Assembly (NCBI GenBank): GCA_017434885.1
Contig: JAFSGE010000005.1
Location: 124,001 to 188,000, forward strand
DNA: 64,000 bases
DNA from: Lachnospiraceae bacterium
GTDB lineage: Bacteria > Bacillota > Clostridia > Lachnospirales > Lachnospiraceae
Direction: 5' to 3'
Shown here: positions 8,483-16,967 of the stretch, piece by piece
Position numbering within the stretch: the stretch's first letter is position 1
Layout: every line of letters starts with the position of its first letter
The notes under the pieces: model-generated
Seen by the model: the letters and a program-made list of their open reading frames with translations, nothing else
The model's database searches: none
What the model was told of the DNA's origin: nothing
Made by a program: the position numbers and the translations under genes

Positions 8483-8626
8483 ATGAATATTGGTATTTTA
8501 TTAGTTATGATTATCGGTGGCGCTGCAGGTTTATTCTCTACTTTATTTTTAGTTATTTCCCTACCCGTTGTTATCATTTGGAAAATTTATCGCAAAATTG
8601 CAAAGGGAATTCCCCTTACTATGTAG
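8483..8626 (+). CDS. 47-residue single-pass membrane protein
   Basis: This short frame begins MNIGILLVMIIGGAAGLF, is almost wholly hydrophobic to about residue 33 (ending LPVVIIWK), and finishes with a basic tail KIYRKIAKGIPLTM. It therefore looks like a membrane helix or tight helical hairpin with a positive cytoplasmic end. AAGAGG lies 9-10 bp before this ATG, which is why I prefer it to the ATG three codons upstream. It lies behind the 11-bp-period repeats and an extended -10, and a T-tailed hairpin follows within 12 bp, so the unit has promoter, ribosome site and terminator of its own. I recognise no family; a small regulator or accessory subunit of a membrane complex is possible. Confidence 0.75.
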   Translation: MNIGILLVMIIGGAAGLFSTLFLVISLPVVIIWKIYRKIAKGIPLTM

Positions 8627-8637
8627 CCCCAACTACA

Positions 8638-8683
8638 AAAATACTGCCGAAAGACGTTTATTCTTCCGGCAGTGTTTTTTTCA
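8638..8683. terminator. bidirectional terminator between the small membrane protein gene and the dipeptidase gene
   Basis: ACTGCCG and CGGCAGT close a stem that is followed by TTTTTTT on the plus strand. The minus-strand dipeptidase stop codon lies within the stem-loop. Confidence 0.75.
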
Positions 8684-9737
8684 AAAAGTTAATAAAATTT
8701 TTTCCTATAATCCCTATCACATCTTCTTCTCTCATCCCACGAGCAATCAGCGCAGCCGTGACAAGCGGAATCTGCCCATGGTCTAAAAGACAATCGGCTT
8801 CCTTTGGCGGCTTTGCACTTTCATCACTTTTCTTCCTGAGCGCATATTCCGCCCTGTCATAAGAATCACATAAGTCAAAACCAAACCCCACATGCTCCGC
8901 ACCGATTTTTCTCGCTTCATATTCCGCATGAAGACAAAGCATTTCCAAATGGTTTCCGCTTTGTGAACCGGTAATTAAACGACAGCCGTTCAACCCCATA
9001 ACGCCACCCTTTTCGGTCAAAGCACGCATTTGTTCATCGGTAAGGTTCCTGTAATTGTCATACACCGCTCTTGCACAGGAATGCGTTGCAAGAAACGGTC
9101 TTCCGGCAAACATAGCAACATCCTCAAATCCGTCATCATTCAAATGACTGACATCTAAAAACCATGACAATTCCTCTATTTTTCTCACAGCTGCCCTTCC
9201 AAGCTCCGAAAGTCCGCCCGGCATCTGTCTGTGTTCACTTGCTTTGCAGCATCCCATTGCAAGTGCATTTTCCCTACTCCATGTCAAGGCAGCTCCGCGT
9301 ACCCCAAGTGCATGAAGCTGCTCAAGTTTTTCCAAATCCGTCCCAATACAGCAAAGGCCTTCCATATAAATTAAAATGCCTATTTTGTTTTCATCAAGAA
9401 CCTGTTGCAATTCTTTCACGGAAGTAACAATCATTACATTTTTCAGCGACTTGCAATCACGCTTAAGCACCTCTATCTGTTGCATGGCATTTTCCCATGC
9501 GCCCTCGGTTCCTTTCGCGCGCAGTATGTGATTGGGAACATACACAGAGGACATAATCAGATTAATTCCCGCTTTTTTCCAGTTTTCCAGATAATAGGTA
9601 CGAATAATATTCTTCTCCCCTGCTTCCGTTCGCAGTAAAATTTCACCCGCCAAATCCAGATGTGCATCCACCACGGGATACTTCTGATGTAACTCCATTG
9701 CTTTTTTTACATACTCTTCTTTTATTCTGATATCCAT
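8658..9737 (-). CDS. membrane dipeptidase (peptidase family M19)
   Basis: The 359-residue metallopeptidase resembles renal dipeptidase-type enzymes, which hydrolyse dipeptides, often with D-residues, using two zinc ions on a TIM barrel. VVDAHLDL near residue 28 is the HxD zinc motif. FLDVSHLNDDGFEDV and LATHSCARAV supply the later histidines, and HVGFGFDLCDS the C-terminal metal region. I start it at MDIRIKEEY because AAGGGGG lies 9 bp upstream; a longer in-frame extension has no ribosome site. No signal peptide is visible, so it is probably cytoplasmic. It may recycle peptidoglycan or dietary dipeptides. Confidence 0.9.
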   Translation of the reverse strand: MDIRIKEEYVKKAMELHQKYPVVDAHLDLAGEILLRTEAGEKNIIRTYYLENWKKAGINLIMSSVYVPNHILRAKGTEGAWENAMQQIEVLKRDCKSLKNVMIVTSVKELQQVLDENKIGILIYMEGLCCIGTDLEKLEQLHALGVRGAALTWSRENALAMGCCKASEHRQMPGGLSELGRAAVRKIEELSWFLDVSHLNDDGFEDVAMFAGRPFLATHSCARAVYDNYRNLTDEQMRALTEKGGVMGLNGCRLITGSQSGNHLEMLCLHAEYEARKIGAEHVGFGFDLCDSYDRAEYALRKKSDESAKPPKEADCLLDHGQIPLVTAALIARGMREEDVIGIIGKNFINFLKKTLPEE

Positions 9738-9807
9738 GTTTTCCGAGACCCCCTTACAACTCATGCCATTTTGCACAAAAATGCTCGATGCCGGCACATC
9801 ATGGTGC

Positions 9808-9842
9808 AAAAAAAGGTACACTGGTTATCAATGTACCTTTCT
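9808..9842 (-). terminator. terminator after pseB
   Basis: Minus-strand AAAGGTACA and TGTACCTTT form a perfect 9-bp stem followed by TTTTT, just after the pseB stop codon. It marks the end of the long glycan transcription unit. Confidence 0.8.
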
Positions 9843-9855
9843 TTATCTTATGCAA

Positions 9856-10857
9856 CTATTTCTCAAGCTCTACTGTTTTTAATAATTCTCTGATTTCTTC
9901 CACGCCAATCCACTCTGTATTGTTGTCTGAGCTGTAAGAAAATCCGTCGGTTACCTTCTTGCCACCCTCTTTAATTTTCTGCTTGTCATTCCATGTCACC
10001 TGCGGATATACAATGAAATGCTTATCATACTCGTAAGTTGTGGAAGAGTCCTCTACTGTTACCATGATTTCATGAAGCTTCTCACCGGGACGAATACCGA
10101 TTTCCGGCATTTTACATCCGGGAAGCATTGCTTCTGCCAAATCTGTCACCTTAAAAGAAGGAATCTTGCTGATGAAGGTTTCACCGCCGGTTGCCTCCTC
10201 AAGGGCTTTAATTACCAGTTCAACACCCTGTGTTAAACTAATCCAAAAACGGGTCATGCGGTAATCTGTAATAGGCAGTTCATTACCACCGTTTTTGATA
10301 ATATTGTTAAATACCGGAATAATGGACCCACGGCTTCCTGCCACGTTACCGTAACGGACGATGGAGAAATTAATATCCTTTGTTCCGGCATAAGCATTGG
10401 CTGCAATAAAAAGCTTATCAGATACCAGCTTGGTTCCGCCGTAAAGATTTACGGGATTTACCGCCTTGTCTGTGGAAAGTGCCACTACTTTCTTAACATT
10501 GGTGTCAAGTGCCGCATCAATTACATTCTGGGCACCGTGAATATTCGTCTTAATGGCTTCGTTGGGATTATATTCACAGGCAGGCACCTGTTTTAAGGCT
10601 GCTGCGTGAATCACATAATCCACTCCCTCGAATGCTCTTGTCATTCTCTCTTTGTCACGTACATCACCAATAAAGAAACGGAGCTTGTCCGCGTATTCTT
10701 TAAACTCATTCTGCATCATGAACTGCTTAAACTCGTCTCTGGAATAAATGATAATCTTCTTGGGATTATAGTGAGTCAGCACATATTTGGTAAAACATTT
10801 ACCGAATGAACCGGTACCTCCGGTAATTAATATCGTTTTATTATCTAATAACATCAT
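9856..10857 (-). CDS. pseB: UDP-N-acetylglucosamine 4,6-dehydratase (PseB/CapD-like)
   Basis: This short soluble SDR enzyme dehydrates UDP-GlcNAc at C4/C6, giving 4-keto-6-deoxy intermediates used for pseudaminic acid, FucNAc or QuiNAc-type sugars. GGTGSFGKCF is the NAD(P) loop, AAALKQVPACEYNP the substrate region typical of PseB, ALSTDKAVNPVNLYGGTK the catalytic segment, and VRYGNVAGSRGS the C-terminal signature. Length (333 residues) and lack of membrane helices separate it from long CapD/PglF proteins. No PseC aminotransferase follows it directly; the only DegT-type aminotransferase in the window is at 47.7-48.8 kb. It follows the eps operon but has a promoter in the preceding gap. Exact stereochemistry (inverting or retaining) is inferred. 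Confidence 0.88.
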   Translation of the reverse strand: MMLLDNKTILITGGTGSFGKCFTKYVLTHYNPKKIIIYSRDEFKQFMMQNEFKEYADKLRFFIGDVRDKERMTRAFEGVDYVIHAAALKQVPACEYNPNEAIKTNIHGAQNVIDAALDTNVKKVVALSTDKAVNPVNLYGGTKLVSDKLFIAANAYAGTKDINFSIVRYGNVAGSRGSIIPVFNNIIKNGGNELPITDYRMTRFWISLTQGVELVIKALEEATGGETFISKIPSFKVTDLAEAMLPGCKMPEIGIRPGEKLHEIMVTVEDSSTTYEYDKHFIVYPQVTWNDKQKIKEGGKKVTDGFSYSSDNNTEWIGVEEIRELLKTVELEK

Positions 10858-10896
10858 CAAAGCCTCCGCTATGTTTTATTTACTATCACATCGTCC

Positions 10897-10925
10897 ATTT
10901 TAACATGAATTATTTGTAACGGCAA
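10897..10925 (-). promoter_or_regulatory. internal promoter for pseB
   Basis: Minus-strand TTGCCG (10925-10920), a 17-bp spacer and TAAAAT (10902-10897) preceded by TG. It lies in the only gap (about 80 bp) between the long eps operon and pseB. Confidence 0.6.
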
Positions 10926-10939
10926 TTCTTTTTCATTTC

Positions 10940-12562
10940 TTATTCCATCTCGTAAAGAGTCCAAAGATTCTTCTTTGCCACTTCCCTGTAAGAAGAAAGA
11001 TTTTCATTGCTCAAAAGCAGGTTCTCAAGACATTTCTCTTTATCGTCTTTATCTGCCACATATACAAGCAGTTTTTCGCTGTCCGTAATCACCTCATCCG
11101 TTATCGGTTCCTCATTGTTCTGATTTGCCAAATAAATGCGGGGATATACCATCAATTCATCAGAAAGCCTCCACACATTCAAATCCGAATCGTCCCGGTA
11201 ATATACCACCACCGGCACGTCTTTATTTTCCTCTGCATAAGCCATAATCTCCTTTTCCTCTTCATAAAGGAAAAAGACTTTATTTTGGCAAAGCGCCGTA
11301 ACATCTATGATAAGCAGTACGACAATCGCCGCAATTACCGGCAACTTTTTACCTTTCAAATACTTTCCGAAAAGAAGCTCTATAGGTTTTGCCGCAAAGT
11401 AAATCAGCAAAAACAGTAAGATGCCGTAAACAGGAAGCTGATAACGGTTGGAGGTTTCCCCCAGCAGCAGCGCAGTTTTGGAAATTGTAAAAAAATATCC
11501 TGCCGCAGTAAATAAAAGAAGTCCGATAAGCTGCTTAATCTTACTATCTTTCTTTTCTTCCAAAACATGTCCTGTTTTCTTTTTATAGAACACCGTCAAC
11601 CATCCGAGACACACTATCAGCAGAAAAATGCTAAGTGTTCCGTTCATCACATAGTCATCAAACAGCCCTGAAAAAAAGCGTAGTCTCCCAAGCGTATTTT
11701 CTGCATTGCTGAATTCGCTTACCGCCTCGGTCCCTCTATACCCTCTGAAAATATGTGACAAAGAGGAAGGGTAATACAAAATTGCTGCCAAAAGTCCCAC
11801 CGCGCAAGTTCCTGCGTACAGAAACAGTTCTTTTATTTTTTTGCTTTTAAGAAGCAGGAAACAAAAACCGGCCCCAAAAAAGATATGATAAATAATGTAA
11901 TAATACTGAGTCAAAAATCCAAAAAAAACAATGAACCCAAGCGGCAAATAAAAGGGAACTCCAAATTTTTCCCTGCGCCATGCCCTCACATGCAGACAGG
12001 ACAGCGCCAGAATAAACAATGTCAGCCATTGATACATGCGGATAAACATCACGCCGGAAATCACTGCTGCACTAAATCCCCAAAACAGACACACCGCAAA
12101 GGCGTAAGCAAAAGACTGCTTTTTTCTCATCCCCAGTGTCTCTTTTACCAGATAAAACAGCAAAAAGAAGCTCGGCACAAAAGCAATAAGGTTCACCGCA
12201 ATTCCCAACCACTTGCTGAATACTCCGGGGAAGAAAGAACACACCGTATGCAGCAGATAATAATAAAAAGGAGGATGGACATCCCAGGACTGCATCTGTT
12301 TTACAATATTGTAGCGGAATTGCTCTCCTTCAAGCACCACAAAATCATTGCGGAAATTATCTCTCTCCTGCCAGGTTCTGTCTTCCACAAACAGTCCGGC
12401 AGTCTTATTGGTAGAGTAATAAGAATAAAACTCATCCTCATGAAAACCGGCTTTGCGACCGCCATAATACAGCAACGTTATCATCTGCAAAAGCAGCAGC
12501 AATAATAGCAGCACTGTTCCTATTTTGTTTTTTCTTTTTTCCTGCAAATTAATTACGTTCAT
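10940..12562 (-). CDS. GT-C fold membrane glycosyltransferase (GT39/ArnT-like)
   Basis: The 540-residue polytopic protein has about 10-11 hydrophobic segments. Its first extracytoplasmic loop carries GGRKAGFHEDEFYSYY, matching the acidic DE/ExD catalytic motif of GT-C enzymes that use polyprenyl-phosphate sugars, and WDVHPPFYYYLLHTV matches the conserved HPP segment. A soluble C-terminal domain begins near residue 425. It probably transfers one sugar outside the membrane onto the exopolysaccharide or a cell-wall polymer. It overlaps the upstream GT2 gene by 4 bp and is the last gene of the eps operon before pseB. The GtrB-like gene at the operon head could make its donor. Confidence 0.8.
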   Translation of the reverse strand: MNVINLQEKRKNKIGTVLLLLLLLLQMITLLYYGGRKAGFHEDEFYSYYSTNKTAGLFVEDRTWQERDNFRNDFVVLEGEQFRYNIVKQMQSWDVHPPFYYYLLHTVCSFFPGVFSKWLGIAVNLIAFVPSFFLLFYLVKETLGMRKKQSFAYAFAVCLFWGFSAAVISGVMFIRMYQWLTLFILALSCLHVRAWRREKFGVPFYLPLGFIVFFGFLTQYYYIIYHIFFGAGFCFLLLKSKKIKELFLYAGTCAVGLLAAILYYPSSLSHIFRGYRGTEAVSEFSNAENTLGRLRFFSGLFDDYVMNGTLSIFLLIVCLGWLTVFYKKKTGHVLEEKKDSKIKQLIGLLLFTAAGYFFTISKTALLLGETSNRYQLPVYGILLFLLIYFAAKPIELLFGKYLKGKKLPVIAAIVVLLIIDVTALCQNKVFFLYEEEKEIMAYAEENKDVPVVVYYRDDSDLNVWRLSDELMVYPRIYLANQNNEEPITDEVITDSEKLLVYVADKDDKEKCLENLLLSNENLSSYREVAKKNLWTLYEME

Positions 12563-13566
12563 TCTTTGCTCCGCTTTTTTAACAATCTGTGTACTTTCCG
12601 GACAAATGCCGGTGCATAAGAAAACAGCAACAGATATTTCCTGTTTTTCTCTGTCAAATATGCATTCTTTCGAATTTCCTTACGGTGGCTTTTCACATAA
12701 CGGCACACCTGCACATAAAATTCATTGTCCTTCTTCATCATGGAAATCGGAATATGAAGCAAATAATCAAGTCTCTGAAACAGCGCAAACCGCACAGCTT
12801 CTTCTTTTAAATGAGGATATTCCTTCTCCACAACTTCCTCTACTCTGTCCGCATTGCGCACAATATCCGTAAACACCCTCGGAAATGTCTCCTCGTCCCT
12901 GGTTCTTGTATTGCTGCCGTAGCGGTAAAATACATGGTAATCCTGCTCCGGCAAAATTGCTACCGCCGGAATCTTCGGAAGCAGGCTTACCAAAAGTCTG
13001 AAATCTTCATTCAGTTCTCCCTCAGGGAAGTGATTTTCTTTCAGCAGTGACGCATGAGTCAGCTTGGTACAAAAAGAACAATCTCCCTTATGTAAAAGAA
13101 GCTCCCTCATAAACTTATCACATTCCCACAGCTCCGGTTTCTCCGGCGGAATACACACATCCTCCATCCGGTTTCCCTGTTCATCAATCTCATCTCTTGA
13201 TGTCTGCACCATCAACAGATTTTCCTGTAATGCCACCGCAAGCAGTCTTTCGTACATTTCCGGTTCAATATAATCATCGCTGTCCACAAATCCTATATAC
13301 TCCCCTCTGGCTTTCTCAATACCGAGATTTCTCGCAGAGGAAACACCACCATTTTCCTTGTGAAATACACGAACCCTTTTATCCTCTAAAGCAAATTTTT
13401 CAGCCATGGCACCGCTATTGTCAGTGGACCCGTCATCCACCAGAATAATCTCCAAATTGCGATATGTCTGTTTTCGGATAGAATTTACACACCGCGGAAG
13501 CCATTCCACTATATTATAAATCGGTACAATTACGCTCACCAATACCGGTTGTTGCATCTGTTGCAT
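12559..13566 (-). CDS. glycosyltransferase family 2 protein
   Basis: The 335-residue GT-A fold enzyme opens with PVLVSVIVPIYNIVEWLPR and LVDDGSTDNSG. GEYIGFVDSDDYIEPEMYE supplies the DxD motif near residue 95. The later half (FCTKLTHASLLKENHFPEGE) resembles capsule GT2 enzymes of the EpsE/WcaA type. There is no membrane segment, so it works at the inner face on the undecaprenyl-linked repeat unit. It abuts the upstream gene (no gap) and overlaps the downstream GT-C gene by 4 bp. Confidence 0.9.
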   Translation of the reverse strand: MQQMQQPVLVSVIVPIYNIVEWLPRCVNSIRKQTYRNLEIILVDDGSTDNSGAMAEKFALEDKRVRVFHKENGGVSSARNLGIEKARGEYIGFVDSDDYIEPEMYERLLAVALQENLLMVQTSRDEIDEQGNRMEDVCIPPEKPELWECDKFMRELLLHKGDCSFCTKLTHASLLKENHFPEGELNEDFRLLVSLLPKIPAVAILPEQDYHVFYRYGSNTRTRDEETFPRVFTDIVRNADRVEEVVEKEYPHLKEEAVRFALFQRLDYLLHIPISMMKKDNEFYVQVCRYVKSHRKEIRKNAYLTEKNRKYLLLFSYAPAFVRKVHRLLKKRSKE

Positions 13567-14784
13567 CTATTTACCTTCCTTGTCTTTCTTCATTAAATAT
13601 TGATACATCTTTGCAGGTGAAATCACAGGCGCCTGACTAAGGGGTCCGCCTGCTGCCGGAACTGCCTCTCCCTTCAGCACACCTTCTGCAAATCGCACAA
13701 GCTCCGATGCTGCCTGCTCTGCATTCCATAAAGAAGTAATGGTCTCATAAGCCGCACGTCCCATCTCTTCCATACGCTTAGGATTCTCTATCAGGAAACA
13801 AACTGCCTGCGCCATTTTATCAAAATCGCCATCCGGGTAAATCATTCCGTTCTTTTCATGCTCTACCAGATAAGGTACCGCACCGGCCTGCACGTTTGCC
13901 ACTTCCGCGCAGCCACTGTTCATGGCTTCATTTACCACAGCCCCCCAGCCTTCCAGATGATTGCTGGTAAAAATATGAATATGGCTTTTCTCCATAATTT
14001 CTCTGACTTTTTCCGGCTCCATGAATCCGTAAAAAATCAGTTTATCTTCCACATCCGACTCTTTTGCCATGCGCAAAAGCTCCTGCTCCATCTCGCCGCT
14101 TCCTACCATGTGGATACAAAAGTCCGTATACGCTTTTCCCTGCCAAAGGTCATCCCGCTTTTTCAGATATTCCGCCAGACGTATCATAAATTCAGGATGT
14201 TTTAAGGGCATAAATCTTCCTGCCCACACAATCGACAGAATCCCCTCTTTTGCCTTCAGCGACTGCCACTGCTCATCCGTGTATTTTACCGTCTCCGGGA
14301 AATATCCCCAACGGTACATTTTCTCCGGATACGATTTAATCAGGGCAAAATCCGAAGCTACATATGCCCCCGCACATAGCAGATATGCCCTATCGTTTCT
14401 GAATCTGAAATGCTCCCGGTATTTATGGATAAGTCCTTTTGGTGAAATGGCCTTCCATTGCCCTTCCCTGTAAATGCGCTCACTAATCCTGATAACGGGC
14501 TTTCCGGCAAGCAGCCTCTTTTGCACTAAGTCTTCCCGCTCACTCCAGCCTGCCAGCAAAATATCGCTCTCTTCTATCAGCGAAAGACATTTCTCTTCTT
14601 TCTCATACAGACAGTGTACATAGGGAAGCGTGATGCCATCGGTATGCCACCCCATGGCAACTCTCTCTTCTTCCATGGGACTTGCCTGTACAAAGAAAAA
14701 ATCATTTCCCAATAATTTATAACATGCATTGCAAAAGGGAATCTGATGATGATTGATATAATTTGATAAAAAAGTAATTGTCAT
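13567..14784 (-). CDS. glycosyltransferase family 4-type protein
   Basis: The 405-residue enzyme begins MTITFLSNYINHHQIPFCN and has the two-Rossmann GT-B layout. The C-terminal nucleotide-sugar site is visible as IVWAGRFMPLKHPEFMIRL, then FTSNHLEGWGAVVNEAMNSG near residue 285, the E-x7-E region of GT4. It probably adds an internal sugar to the lipid-linked repeat. It shares a 4-bp ATGA overlap with the upstream GT4 gene. The specificity is not predictable. Confidence 0.88.
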   Translation of the reverse strand: MTITFLSNYINHHQIPFCNACYKLLGNDFFFVQASPMEEERVAMGWHTDGITLPYVHCLYEKEEKCLSLIEESDILLAGWSEREDLVQKRLLAGKPVIRISERIYREGQWKAISPKGLIHKYREHFRFRNDRAYLLCAGAYVASDFALIKSYPEKMYRWGYFPETVKYTDEQWQSLKAKEGILSIVWAGRFMPLKHPEFMIRLAEYLKKRDDLWQGKAYTDFCIHMVGSGEMEQELLRMAKESDVEDKLIFYGFMEPEKVREIMEKSHIHIFTSNHLEGWGAVVNEAMNSGCAEVANVQAGAVPYLVEHEKNGMIYPDGDFDKMAQAVCFLIENPKRMEEMGRAAYETITSLWNAEQAASELVRFAEGVLKGEAVPAAGGPLSQAPVISPAKMYQYLMKKDKEGK

Positions 14785-16076
14785 ATTATCACCGTATAAA
14801 TTTCCAGTAATCTCTGATAGTTTGTCGCGCCGTCATGCACTTTTCCTGCGCGTTCCCTGGCAGCGCAAGATATTGTTTCTACATCTACGCCCTTTTTTGC
14901 GTCATCTTCAAAAATAGTACATACCGCATTTGCCAATTCCCGCGGATTTCCGCTTTTAAACAAAAATCCGTCTTTTCCATGGGTTATCATATCGGGGATA
15001 CCGCCCGCCTCTGACGCTGCCACAGGCACACCAAGCAGCATCGCTTCCCCTATGGTATTGGGGGAATTTTCCAGTACAGAGGCACAAACAAACACCTCCG
15101 AGCGTAAAAACCTCTCCTTCATCTCCTCCTCAGAAAGTTTACCGAGACTTTGCACCTTATCTTCCAATCTGTACTTACGAATTAGCGAGAGCAGATACTT
15201 TCCATAGGCAGAAATTTTTATTTTATCTTTAAAGGTTTCATTCTTTATAATACTGTTTCCTGCCACATAAACCTTGGCATCGGGATATCTTTCCAAAATC
15301 ATGGGCATAGCTTCCAACAAAAAGTGAAATCCTTTCAGCGGATAATCTCCCTGTCCCAAAAAAATACTGTGTTTTTCACAGTTTTCTTTCTTCCAAACAC
15401 CTTCATAAAAGCTGCTCCGCATGGTTTCATTCATGCTGTGGTATTTCGCCCCCGGATTTACTTTTGCGGTTCCTTTCCGGTCAAAAGCAGTTCTTCCGGT
15501 AATGTGACCGCAAAGACGGATGACCTCCTTTTCCCGTTCTCCTCTTTGGAAAAACTTCTGCTGTTGCTGCTTTAGAGAATCTTTTCTGATAAAATCACGG
15601 AAGCTCACGGCCTCGCACACCTTCTGCGGAAGTCCTGCCATGTACACTTCTGCGATTTCATAACATAATCCCTGGATTCCGAGAAGTGTTTTTTCAGGCT
15701 TTCCGAATACTTTTGCCGCCGCCAGTGCATGAGGAAACTCCGTTCCGAAAATGTGAATCATATCCGGCCGGAAATCTTCATATATTTTCTGAAATGCCGC
15801 TTCCATAGAACTATTGTAACATTCCGGGTGCTGCAAATCTTCTTCAAATGCATAGCAGGGCACACCGCAAACTGTCAGCGCCGCCCCTTCCTTTTGAAGA
15901 AGTATGCTTCCCTTTTCTACCGGAAAACAGATTCCGAGAGCAATTTCCCTATCCTCTTTTGCGGTAAGTGCCTGAAAAATACCGGTAAGCCACCCCTCCC
16001 TGTTGCTAAAGGGAAGTCCGGCCTCCTTTGCAATCACCGGCAACATAATATTACAAATCCATAACACTTTTTTCAC
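14781..16076 (-). CDS. glycosyltransferase family 4-type protein
   Basis: This 431-residue GT-B enzyme starts MKKVLWICNIMLPVIAKEAG. The donor-binding half has SIFLGQGDYPLKGFHFLLEA and VFVCASVLENSPNTIGEAML near residue 345, the conserved GT4 E-x7-E motif. It shares one base with the upstream GT2 gene and four with the downstream GT4 gene, showing tight operon packing. Its sugar is unknown. Confidence 0.88.
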   Translation of the reverse strand: MKKVLWICNIMLPVIAKEAGLPFSNREGWLTGIFQALTAKEDREIALGICFPVEKGSILLQKEGAALTVCGVPCYAFEEDLQHPECYNSSMEAAFQKIYEDFRPDMIHIFGTEFPHALAAAKVFGKPEKTLLGIQGLCYEIAEVYMAGLPQKVCEAVSFRDFIRKDSLKQQQQKFFQRGEREKEVIRLCGHITGRTAFDRKGTAKVNPGAKYHSMNETMRSSFYEGVWKKENCEKHSIFLGQGDYPLKGFHFLLEAMPMILERYPDAKVYVAGNSIIKNETFKDKIKISAYGKYLLSLIRKYRLEDKVQSLGKLSEEEMKERFLRSEVFVCASVLENSPNTIGEAMLLGVPVAASEAGGIPDMITHGKDGFLFKSGNPRELANAVCTIFEDDAKKGVDVETISCAARERAGKVHDGATNYQRLLEIYTVII

Positions 16077-16942
16077 TATGATTTCCTCCGGGCGTAAACA
16101 AGACTCTTCACCTTGTTGTAAATTCCCGCCGTCTTCTCATTTCTCGCAATCCACGTACGAAGCGGTGCCAAAGAAAGAATCATCACCGCCTTAAACTTGA
16201 AAAGCTGCGTTTTATTCATATATTTCCGGGTAATTTCACGATGCTCCGCAGCGGATGTTCTGCGGTTTTCTTTGGTCTCCGAAAATCCGCCACCCTCATA
16301 ATCCGCAATCAGCAGGTCAAAATGAGCAAAGGTAACACCTTTCTCAAATCCACTTGCAAAAAAGCACCACAAAAACTGTTCGTAATCTGCCCTGACTTTA
16401 TATTTTGTTTCAAAGGGATGTGCCGACAAAAGCTCCCTGCTGTAAAAGCAAGCCTGATGACAGGGCACATTCCGATAACAGCCAAAAGCATCCATTTTTG
16501 GATTGGAAGCCACCACCTGTCCGGTTACACGTTCATAAATATCTCCGTAATAAATGCCCGGGGCTCCCGGATGAGTCAAAATACTTCTTTCTATATGCTG
16601 TGCCATATCTCCCAGCACATTGTCACTGCGAAAACAGTCTCCACAGTTTAAATAATATACAAAGCAGCCTGCCGCCTCTTTTGACGCCTGATTCATTGCA
16701 TCATAAATACCGGAATCTTTCTTTTCAATCAACCGCAGGGAGATTGCCTCATGCTCCTGTTGCCACAGGGTAAACATCTCCTTCACACGCTCTATGCTTC
16801 CGTCATTAGAGCCGCCGTCTTTTACAATGACTTCATAATCATGGAATTTCTGCATTTTGATGCTGTTTAAGGTTCCTACCAGTTTCTCTCCCGGATTTAA
16901 ACACACTACCAATATGGAAAAATAAGGTCTTACACCTTTCAT
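16076..16942 (-). CDS. glycosyltransferase family 2 protein (WcaA-like)
   Basis: The protein of about 288 residues begins MKGVRPYFSILVVCLNPGEK. EVIVKDGGSNDGSIERV and FVYYLNCGDCFRSDNVLGD carry the nucleotide and DxD-like sites; the usual DxD is replaced by NCGDCF, common in the WcaA subgroup. I chose the internal ATG because GGGAG lies 8 bp upstream of it, whereas the first possible start (TTG) has none. It sits 25 bp after the EpsG gene in the eps operon. Confidence 0.88.
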   Translation of the reverse strand: MKGVRPYFSILVVCLNPGEKLVGTLNSIKMQKFHDYEVIVKDGGSNDGSIERVKEMFTLWQQEHEAISLRLIEKKDSGIYDAMNQASKEAAGCFVYYLNCGDCFRSDNVLGDMAQHIERSILTHPGAPGIYYGDIYERVTGQVVASNPKMDAFGCYRNVPCHQACFYSRELLSAHPFETKYKVRADYEQFLWCFFASGFEKGVTFAHFDLLIADYEGGGFSETKENRRTSAAEHREITRKYMNKTQLFKFKAVMILSLAPLRTWIARNEKTAGIYNKVKSLVYARRKS

Positions 16943-16967
16943 TGCTTTCTCTCCCATCTTTCGCAAA

